Origin: an uncultured Lachnospiraceae bacterium
GTDB lineage: Bacteria > Bacillota > Clostridia > Lachnospirales > Lachnospiraceae
Direction of reading: 5' to 3'
Assembly (NCBI GenBank): GCA_946549155.1
Contig: CAMNQN010000076.1
Coordinates: forward strand, 1-13,300
DNA: 13,300 nt
In this document: one piece after another, positions 8,038-13,300 of the stretch
Layout: every line of letters starts with the position of its first letter
Numbering within the stretch: the stretch's first letter is position 1
Notes under the pieces: model-generated
What the model was told of the DNA's origin: nothing
The model's database searches: none
The model's input: the letters and a program-made list of their open reading frames with translations, nothing else
Made by a program: the position numbers and the translations under genes

Positions 8038-10193
8038 CTTAATCCTCCTTCTGTCATACCATAGCACTCTTTTGCCGCTCCGCCTTCCTTTTGCTGCTGT
8101 CCCCATCCGCCGGTCTGTCCCTTCCTTTTCCCCGGCCGGAAGCCGATTCCGGTATAAAGGATTACCCGGTCAAACAGCAGCAGTATGGAGGGCAATACAA
8201 AAATCACCACCACCATACTGATCAGTGCCCCCCGGGCCATCAGCGTGCATAGGGCGCTGATCATATCAATCTCCGAGTAAAGGCCCACGCCAAAGGTAGC
8301 CGCAAAGAAACTGAACGCACTCACCAAAATAGACTGGATAGAGGCTCCATGGGCAATCTGCACCGCCTCTTTTCTGGACCTTCCGCTATGCCGCTCCGTC
8401 TTATAGCGGGTGGTCATCAAAATGGCGTAGTCCACTGTGGAGCCCAGCTGAATGGTTCCGATCACAATGGACGCTATAAACGGAATCTGCGTGTGGGTGT
8501 AATAGGGAAGGCCCATATTAATATAAATCGCAAATTCAATCACCAGCACCAGCAGCACCGGAAGGCTGACGGAACGAAACACCAGCAAAATAATTACCAT
8601 GATCACGCCCACCGACACCGCATTTACCGTTTGGAAATCCTCGTTCGTGATCTCGATCAGATCCTTCGTGCAGGGGGCCTCTCCCACCAGCATCCCGTGG
8701 GGATCATATTTCTTCAGGATCCCGTTCAGCTCCGTACACTGCCGGTTAACCTCCTCCGACGCAGTTTTGTATTCACTGCTGACCATCATCATTTCATAGT
8801 TTTCATTCTCCAGCATCTCCTTTGCCTTATCCGGAATCAACTCCCTGGGAATTTCCGCCCCCAGCATCGCGTCCAGGCCGATCACCGCCTTTACGCCGTC
8901 CACCTTCCGCATCTCCTCGGTCATCTTTTCCAGCTCCTTCGGAGCAATGGAGCTGTCCACCAGAAGCATGTGCATGTTATTCATATGGAAGGTCTCCTCC
9001 AGCTTCCGGTTCGCCTGGATGCTATCCAGCTTCTCCGGCAGCGTATTGGCCAGATCATAATAAACCTCCGTGTTGTTGTAGCCCTTCACCGCCGGAATCC
9101 AGATCAACACAAAGAGAACCAGAATCACCGGGTAATACTTTGTCACAAATGCTGGAAGCCGCTTAAAGTTCGGCAGCAGCGGGCGGTGTCTGGTTTTTTC
9201 AATCGCCCGGTCAAAAATTAAGATCATGGAGGGCAGTATCGTTACGCAGCCAATCACGCCAAACACAACCCCCTTGGCCATCACCACCCCCAGATCCATC
9301 CCCAGCGTAAAGCTCATAAAGCACAGAGCAATAAATCCCGCCACAGTGGTCACAGAGCTGCCGACCACGGAGCTTAAGGTGGCCCCGATGGCCTCCTCCA
9401 TGGCCTTCTTCTTTTCTCCCGGGTAATCTTTCTGCTGTTCCTGATAGCTATGCCACAGAAAAATGGAGTAATCCAGCGTAACTCCCAGCTGCAGCACCGC
9501 GCTCAGCGCCTTTGTGATATAAGAGATCTCCCCTAAAAATATATTGGTGCCCAGGTTATAGACGATGGCCATGCCAATACTCAGCAGGAAGAATACCGGT
9601 ATCAGAAAGGAATCCATGGTCAGTGCCAGCACAAGACTGCACAGCACCACCGCCAGGCACACATAAATGGGCGTTTCCTGTTCCGCCAGCGTTTTCGTAT
9701 CCGTCACCACTGCGGACATACCGCTGACAAAGCACTGCTGCTCCGCCAGCGTCCGCAGCTTCATGACGGCCTCCATGGTTTCGTCGGCGGACATGGTGGT
9801 ATCAAAAATAACCGCCATCAGCGTGCTGTCATCCTTTAAAAACACATCCCGGATCTTTTCCGGAAGCAGCTCCACCGGCACGGACAGATCCGCGAAACTG
9901 TCGTACCAGATAACTTTTTTCACGTGGTCCGTCTCTTCCATCCTGGCCTTCAGCTTCGCCACATCCTTAAATTCCATGCCTTCCACCACAACCATGGAAA
10001 ACGCGCCCGTTCCAAACTGGTCCACCAGGATATCCTGGCCCTTCATCGTCTCAATGTCCTGGGGCAGGTAGGAAAGAATATCATAGTTTACTCTTGTTCT
10101 CAGATAACCAAGGGCCGAAGGAAACAGGAGTAAAATACTGATAATCAGGATTGGAACCCGCAGCCTCACAATGATTTTCCCAAATTTCTTCAT
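8034..10193 (-). CDS. MMPL/RND family transporter
   Basis: A 719-residue membrane protein with the duplicated RND layout: span 1 (about 11-30), a large extracytoplasmic loop (31-172), spans 2-6 (about 173-328), span 7 (352-370), a second large loop (371-520), spans 8-12 (about 522-676) and a polar cytoplasmic tail rich in Gly, Gln and Lys. Spans 4 and 10 both hold an Asp-Tyr pair, LGVTLDYSIF with D241-Y242 and LGSTVDYAIL with D588-Y589; the equivalent pairs in mycobacterial MmpL3 relay protons, so proton-driven transport is likely. Substrate unknown; lipids or hydrophobic molecules are the family norm. The ATG at 10193 is chosen because AGAGGAG lies just upstream and the protein then starts with span 1; the frame extends to 10268 without a ribosome site. 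It overlaps the next gene by four bases (ATGA), and the operon has no regulator gene within the window. Confidence 0.93.
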   Translation of the reverse strand: MKKFGKIIVRLRVPILIISILLLFPSALGYLRTRVNYDILSYLPQDIETMKGQDILVDQFGTGAFSMVVVEGMEFKDVAKLKARMEETDHVKKVIWYDSFADLSVPVELLPEKIRDVFLKDDSTLMAVIFDTTMSADETMEAVMKLRTLAEQQCFVSGMSAVVTDTKTLAEQETPIYVCLAVVLCSLVLALTMDSFLIPVFFLLSIGMAIVYNLGTNIFLGEISYITKALSAVLQLGVTLDYSIFLWHSYQEQQKDYPGEKKKAMEEAIGATLSSVVGSSVTTVAGFIALCFMSFTLGMDLGVVMAKGVVFGVIGCVTILPSMILIFDRAIEKTRHRPLLPNFKRLPAFVTKYYPVILVLFVLIWIPAVKGYNNTEVYYDLANTLPEKLDSIQANRKLEETFHMNNMHMLLVDSSIAPKELEKMTEEMRKVDGVKAVIGLDAMLGAEIPRELIPDKAKEMLENENYEMMMVSSEYKTASEEVNRQCTELNGILKKYDPHGMLVGEAPCTKDLIEITNEDFQTVNAVSVGVIMVIILLVFRSVSLPVLLVLVIEFAIYINMGLPYYTHTQIPFIASIVIGTIQLGSTVDYAILMTTRYKTERHSGRSRKEAVQIAHGASIQSILVSAFSFFAATFGVGLYSEIDMISALCTLMARGALISMVVVIFVLPSILLLFDRVILYTGIGFRPGKRKGQTGGWGQQQKEGGAAKECYGMTEGGLR

Positions 10194-10214
10194 TACTGCT
10201 CCTCTTTTCTGTCT

Positions 10215-10238
10215 TATTTTATAAACAACAATAAAATA
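10215..10238 (-). promoter_or_regulatory. AT-rich inverted repeat over a candidate -10 of the MMPL operon
   Basis: TATTTTAT (10215-10222) and ATAAAATA (10231-10238) are perfect 8-bp inverted arms around an 8-base spacer. On the minus strand the leftmost arm and spacer contain TATAAAAT (10223-10216), a plausible -10 about 25 bases before the ATG at 10193, but no good -35 is seen at 16-18 bases. An operator for a dimeric repressor is possible. AT-rich arms can arise by chance, so confidence is low. Confidence 0.3.
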
Positions 10239-10278
10239 CCAGAGGGACCGGAATGGAAAAAGAGACATTTAAAGGCAG

Positions 10279-10328
10279 GTGCCCAAAAATTGGGCACGGG
10301 AAAGAATTTGCCTAAATTTCCCGTGCCC
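10279..10328 (-). terminator. Two overlapping, mutually exclusive hairpins between glgA and the MMPL operon
   Basis: Plus-strand coordinates: GTGCCCAA (10279-10286) pairs with TTGGGCAC (10290-10297), a perfect 8-bp stem with a 3-base loop. GGGCACGGGAAA (10292-10303) also pairs with TTTCCCGTGCCC (10317-10328), a perfect 12-bp stem with a 13-base loop. The segment 10292-10297 is shared, so only one can form fully. Read from the minus strand, the long hairpin forms first and is followed by AATTTTT, like an intrinsic terminator. It may be a second terminator of glgA or a leader element of the MMPL operon. Confidence 0.6.
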
Positions 10329-10345
10329 TTCTCTGGACAGCAACC

Positions 10346-10380
10346 AAAAGGGGCCTCTGCGATTATGCAGAAGCCCCTTT
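10346..10380 (-). terminator. Intrinsic terminator of glgA
   Basis: Minus strand: an 8-bp AAAGGGGC/GCCCCTTT stem (10380-10373 with 10354-10347), one A-C mismatch, then a 5-bp TCTGC/GCAGA stem around a 6-base loop, ending in TTTT. It begins 23 bases after the glgA stop codon. The opposite strand would also form the hairpin but no plus-strand gene reads toward it. Confidence 0.85.
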
Positions 10381-10403
10381 CCTTCTATATAAATAAGGTT
10401 TTC

Positions 10404-11858
10404 TTATCTTCCCAGCATCTCTCCGTACATCCACTGATATTTCTCCGCGGAAGCCTTCCAGGAGAAGTCTCTGCTCATCCCCCGCTGTACCAGGCCTTTC
10501 CAGGCCTCCTTATCGTCGTAGAACACCTTTTCGGCATAGCGGACAGCAGCCATCATCTCATGGGCATTGTAATTGGCAAACCGGAATCCGGTGCCGGTAC
10601 CCTCAAATTCATTGTAGGGCTCCACCGTATCCACCAGTCCTCCGGTCTCCCGGACAATGGGCACCGTGCCGTAACGCAGGCTCATCAGCTGGGACAGCCC
10701 GCAGGGCTCGAACAGGGAGGGCATCAAAAACCCGTCACAGGACGCGTAAATCTTGTGGGACAGCGCATCGGAATAATAGATATTGGCCGAAACCTTGCCC
10801 TGATACTTCCAGGCAAAATGACGGAACATATTTTCATAACGCGCCTCGCCGGTGCCAAGCACCACCAGCTGGATCGCGTCCTGGCACAGCTCATCCAGTA
10901 CGCAGTTAATCAGATCCAGCCCCTTCTGATCTGTCAGCCGGGAAACAATGCCGATCATCATCACATTGGGATCCACCGTCAGGCCCAGTTCCTTTTGCAG
11001 CGCCACTTTATTTTTCACCTTTTCGGTAAACACATTTTTCTTGTTATAATTCTGCGCGATATGAACATCCGTCTCCGGATTAAACTCCTCGTAATCGATG
11101 CCATTGACGATGCCGCAAAGCACGTTGGAGCGGGCATTCATCAGTCCGTCCAGACGTTCCCCGTAAAAGGGCGTCTTGATTTCATTGGCGTAGGTGCTGC
11201 TCACCGTGGTCACACGGTCCGCATACACAATACCGCCCTTGAGCATATTTGCATCACCGTAGGCCTCCAGCTTATCCGGGGCAAAATAATAGGAAGAAAG
11301 CCCGGAAACACCCTGGATATACTTTTTATTATAAATACCCTGAAACCGCAGGTTATGAATCGTGATCACAGATTGCATATTCCAGTAAAATTCATTATCC
11401 TGGAACGCATCATGCAAATACACGGGCACTAACCCGGTCTGCCAGTCATGGCAATGGATGATCTCCGGGCGGAAGCCGATGCTGGGCAGGGCGCTGAGGG
11501 CCGCCTGGGAAAAGAAAATGAATTTCTTGATATCCCATCTCACATCATCACTGTAGGGCTTGTCGCCGCAAAAATACTCTTCATTGTCAATAAAATAGAA
11601 GGGAACGCCGTCGATGGAGGTCTGCAGCACCCCCACATACGTATTCCTTCCACAGAAGGACATATAAAAATGGGTCACATACTCCAGCTTCTCTTTCCAT
11701 TCCCATTTCATACATGCGTATTTCGGCAGAATCACCCGCACATCGTGAGTCTCCTTATCAAAATACTTCGGTAAAGTTCCCGCAACATCCGCCAGACCGC
11801 CCGTCTTGATAAAGGGCACCGCCTCGGAGGTCACGAACAAAATTCTCTTTTTATCCAT
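10404..11858 (-). CDS. glgA: Glycogen synthase (ADP-glucose, GT5)
   Basis: Extends alpha-1,4-glucan chains from a nucleotide sugar (ADP-glucose in this family) in the cytoplasm to build storage glycogen. The 484 residues match the usual length of about 480. The GT5 catalytic domain begins immediately with KTGGLADVAG at 18-27 (ADP-glucose contact), followed by HCHDWQTGL at 135-143, VNGID at 251-255, SRLTDQKGLDL at 306-316 and FEPCGLSQL at 383-391, then TGGLVDTV at 405-412. E384 corresponds to the conserved glutamate near the active site. The start ATG has AGGAG directly abutting it, which is too close to work well; AGGCGG about 10 bases upstream is the more likely ribosome site. No glgB, glgC, glgD or glgP is adjacent within the window, so it looks like a single-gene unit with its own promoter (11974-12002) and terminator (10346-10380). 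Confidence 0.97.
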   Translation of the reverse strand: MDKKRILFVTSEAVPFIKTGGLADVAGTLPKYFDKETHDVRVILPKYACMKWEWKEKLEYVTHFYMSFCGRNTYVGVLQTSIDGVPFYFIDNEEYFCGDKPYSDDVRWDIKKFIFFSQAALSALPSIGFRPEIIHCHDWQTGLVPVYLHDAFQDNEFYWNMQSVITIHNLRFQGIYNKKYIQGVSGLSSYYFAPDKLEAYGDANMLKGGIVYADRVTTVSSTYANEIKTPFYGERLDGLMNARSNVLCGIVNGIDYEEFNPETDVHIAQNYNKKNVFTEKVKNKVALQKELGLTVDPNVMMIGIVSRLTDQKGLDLINCVLDELCQDAIQLVVLGTGEARYENMFRHFAWKYQGKVSANIYYSDALSHKIYASCDGFLMPSLFEPCGLSQLMSLRYGTVPIVRETGGLVDTVEPYNEFEGTGTGFRFANYNAHEMMAAVRYAEKVFYDDKEAWKGLVQRGMSRDFSWKASAEKYQWMYGEMLGR

Positions 11859-11973
11859 CTCCTATTTACCGCCTTTCCTCGGATTCTATAAACTCTATTC
11901 TGTCAATTCCCAAGATGCGGGCATGGCTGCGCGGCGCGTCAGGATATGCATGCCGGACATCCATGCTACTATC

Positions 11974-12002
11974 ATAATACTTCATCCGGGCCTATTTTTC
12001 AA
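11974..12002 (-). promoter_or_regulatory. Promoter for glgA, overlapping the end of the AI-2E gene
   Basis: Minus strand: TTGAAA (12002-11997) and TATTAT (11979-11974) with exactly 17 bases between; each matches consensus at five of six positions. The -35 overlaps the stop codon of the upstream gene (11999-12001). Transcription would start near 11967, giving a leader of about 108 bases. A perfect TTGACA at 11906-11901 lies inside that leader but has no -10 at the right distance. Confidence 0.6.
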
Positions 12003-13102
12003 TCTTTTCTATTGACATCATCCCTCACAATCCGATATGCCGCCGCAGTGATGGGCACGCCCAGCAGCATCCCGGGAACCCCCAGGATACCGCCGCCCAC
12101 AGTCACCGCCGCCAGCACCCACAGCCCCGGCAGCCCCAGAGAGGAGCCCACCACCCGGGGATAGATCAGATTCCCCTCCACCTGCTGTAATACTGCAATA
12201 AAAATCAGAAAGATCAACGCCTTTAACGGGGACACCGTGACAATCAGAAACACCCCCACAGCGGCCCCGATGTAAGCGCCCGCCACCGGAATCAGCGCGG
12301 TAAAGCCCACCAGGGCCCCCACCATGGTGGCGTAGGGCAGCCGCAAAATCAGCATTCCCAGGCTGCACAGCAGCCCCAGAATCACAGCCTCCGTACACTG
12401 CCCCACAATATAGCGGTGAAAACAGTCGTTTAACACATCCAGCACATAAAAAATTTTCACGCACAGTCCATCGGAAAGATACCGGTGCATCACCTTTTTT
12501 CCCTGATGCATCAGCCGCTCCTTCCCCATAAGCAGGTAAACAGAAAAAATCACACCCATAAAAATGGTCACAGCGCTGGAAAAAACGGAGGTGAAGGTCT
12601 TTATAATCACATCCATGGCACTCCCCAGGCCGGAAGTAAACGCGTTCACAATCTGCCCGATCCTGGACTGCCAGTCGACAGCCTGCAGCTCCTTGGCCAT
12701 CTCCTCCGAAAGGAGTTCAGAATCCGCCACATGCTGCACCAGCTCCTTCATAACCCGGGGCAGATCGGAGAAAATCACCTGAATACAGGAAACCAGTTCC
12801 GGCACCACCAGTCCGATCATCAGCGCCGCCACCACCAGCAGCGTCAGCCCTGCTCCCACCATACATACCGGTCTCCGGCTTTTGGCCAACAGCGGCTTCG
12901 CGGTCCCCGGAAAATAGAAGTTCTCATAAAAACTCATCAGAATATTTAATACATAGGCCATGGCGCAGCCCACCAAAAGCGGAAGCGCCGCCCCCACCAG
13001 AAGGGTAAAAAGTCCCGCCACCCCCGACCAGTAATGCACCGCCAAAAACAAAAGAAACGCGCTCACTCCCACCCGCCAGCAGGTCGTCCACTGAATTTTC
13101 AT
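11999..13102 (-). CDS. AI-2E family (UPF0118) multi-spanning membrane protein
   Basis: A 367-residue inner-membrane protein with the usual layout of the family: two N-terminal hydrophobic segments (about 12-33 and 35-57), a third at 80-101, a central polar region (105-165) whose start resembles the family's coiled segment, and a block of C-terminal spans (about 172-192, 236-255, 258-290, 293-305, 325-350). The C-terminal signature is present: ALIPVAGAYIGA at 269-280 and the stretch at 306-350 beginning QQVEGNLIYPRVVG, with GVPGMLLGVP at 341-350. Family members have been linked to export of the AI-2 signal (TqsA), to sodium/proton exchange and to sporulation (YtvI); the substrate cannot be told here. 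The ATG at 13102 has GGAGG 10 bases upstream; the frame is open to 13207, but that extension covers the promoter at 13157-13165. No gene partner on the same strand is evident. Confidence 0.93.
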   Translation of the reverse strand: MKIQWTTCWRVGVSAFLLFLAVHYWSGVAGLFTLLVGAALPLLVGCAMAYVLNILMSFYENFYFPGTAKPLLAKSRRPVCMVGAGLTLLVVAALMIGLVVPELVSCIQVIFSDLPRVMKELVQHVADSELLSEEMAKELQAVDWQSRIGQIVNAFTSGLGSAMDVIIKTFTSVFSSAVTIFMGVIFSVYLLMGKERLMHQGKKVMHRYLSDGLCVKIFYVLDVLNDCFHRYIVGQCTEAVILGLLCSLGMLILRLPYATMVGALVGFTALIPVAGAYIGAAVGVFLIVTVSPLKALIFLIFIAVLQQVEGNLIYPRVVGSSLGLPGLWVLAAVTVGGGILGVPGMLLGVPITAAAYRIVRDDVNRKD

Positions 13103-13156
13103 TCTTATCCTACCTCCGTCTTTCACCTGCGCTCTTCCAGGCAATCTTTGCCCTTT

Positions 13157-13165
13157 ATTATAGCA
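13157..13165 (-). promoter_or_regulatory. Extended -10 promoter of the AI-2E family gene
   Basis: Minus strand TGCTATAAT (13165-13157) is a perfect extended -10 element (TGnTATAAT). The -35 position shows only TAGGAT, which fits an extended -10 promoter that does not need a strong -35. Start near 13150 gives a leader of about 47 bases. Confidence 0.65.
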
Positions 13166-13229
13166 AATGCGGATGGAGAATCCTACTGTTTTCTGTATGA
13201 AAGACATGCCGCCCCACTCTCCCGTTACT

Positions 13230-13271
13230 GTCCGGGGATAATGTTCTTCGTGTTTTGTTAATTACCCGGAC
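13230..13271. repeat. Inverted repeat with a long spacer near the right edge
   Basis: GTCCGGG (13230-13236) and CCCGGAC (13265-13271) are perfect 7-bp inverted arms separated by 28 AT-rich bases. There is no T-run next to either arm. It lies upstream of the AI-2E promoter, in the 93-base stretch to the window edge where no gene was recognised. It may belong to the end of an unseen upstream gene or be a chance pairing. Confidence 0.25.
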
Positions 13272-13300
13272 GCAGGAAGAGGCGGCGCGCAGGGCCACAG

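Noticed and set aside
8349..9221. A 290-residue plus-strand frame opposite the MMPL gene
   Set aside because: Antisense to a motif-rich transporter, His/Gln-rich, with no ribosome site and no recognisable motif.
10290..11432. A 380-residue open frame on the plus strand opposite glgA
   Set aside because: It is the antisense shadow of a clearly real glycogen synthase, has a His/Gln/Ile/Leu-rich composition typical of such shadows, starts inside a hairpin, and lacks a ribosome site.
11901..11906. Perfect TTGACA on the minus strand upstream of glgA as the -35
   Set aside because: No -10 is found 16-18 bases away; TAGAAT lies only 12 bases downstream. The TTGAAA/TATTAT pair further upstream fits better.
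12018..12464. A Gly-rich minus-strand frame overlapping the AI-2E gene, possibly a frameshifted second gene
   Set aside because: The AI-2E frame is complete with its C-terminal signature, so there is no frameshift; the other frame only reflects GC-rich codons.
13260..13300. End of another minus-strand gene entering from the right edge (frames ending at TAA near 13258-13264)
   Set aside because: Only about a dozen codons are visible and none of the possible frames can be recognised, so no gene is called.

Overview
The window reads as a chromosomal housekeeping segment of a low-oxygen Firmicute, most likely a Clostridia member of the Lachnospiraceae type. The reasons are strong AGGAGG-type ribosome binding sites, GC-rich codon choice between AT-rich promoters, a clostridial-style class A penicillin-binding protein with a cysteine-bearing C-terminal module, and the pairing of an MMPL transporter with a heptad-repeat surface protein. 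The genus is inference. No tRNA, rRNA, CRISPR array, insertion sequence or phage gene was seen.

Layout. Positions 1-1775 hold three minus-strand genes read as yigZ (IMPACT family), a DUF1934 protein and murI (glutamate racemase, cut by the left edge). A divergent promoter region (about 1776-1907) separates them from a plus-strand bifunctional PBP1A-type peptidoglycan synthase (1908-4661). The synthase converges on a two-gene minus-strand operon (4681-10193): an RND/MMPL family transporter followed, through an ATGA overlap, by a 1118-residue exported protein made largely of LxxG heptad repeats. Upstream of that operon lies a block of nested hairpins (10279-10380) that includes the terminator of glgA (glycogen synthase, 10404-11858). 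The last gene is an AI-2E family multi-spanning membrane protein (11999-13102), with its own extended -10 promoter.

How the genes relate. murI supplies D-glutamate for peptidoglycan precursors and the PBP polymerises and cross-links the wall, so the left half has a cell-wall theme. The MMPL/heptad pair is the least explained part: a proton-driven lipid/export type transporter translationally coupled to a very long, regular, non-globular extracytoplasmic protein. That protein has two heptad arrays flanking a segment in which nine tyrosines occur exactly every seventh residue. glgA and the AI-2E protein look like ordinary single-gene units.

Limits. Family calls rest on motifs read by eye. No database search, structure prediction or promoter scoring was run.
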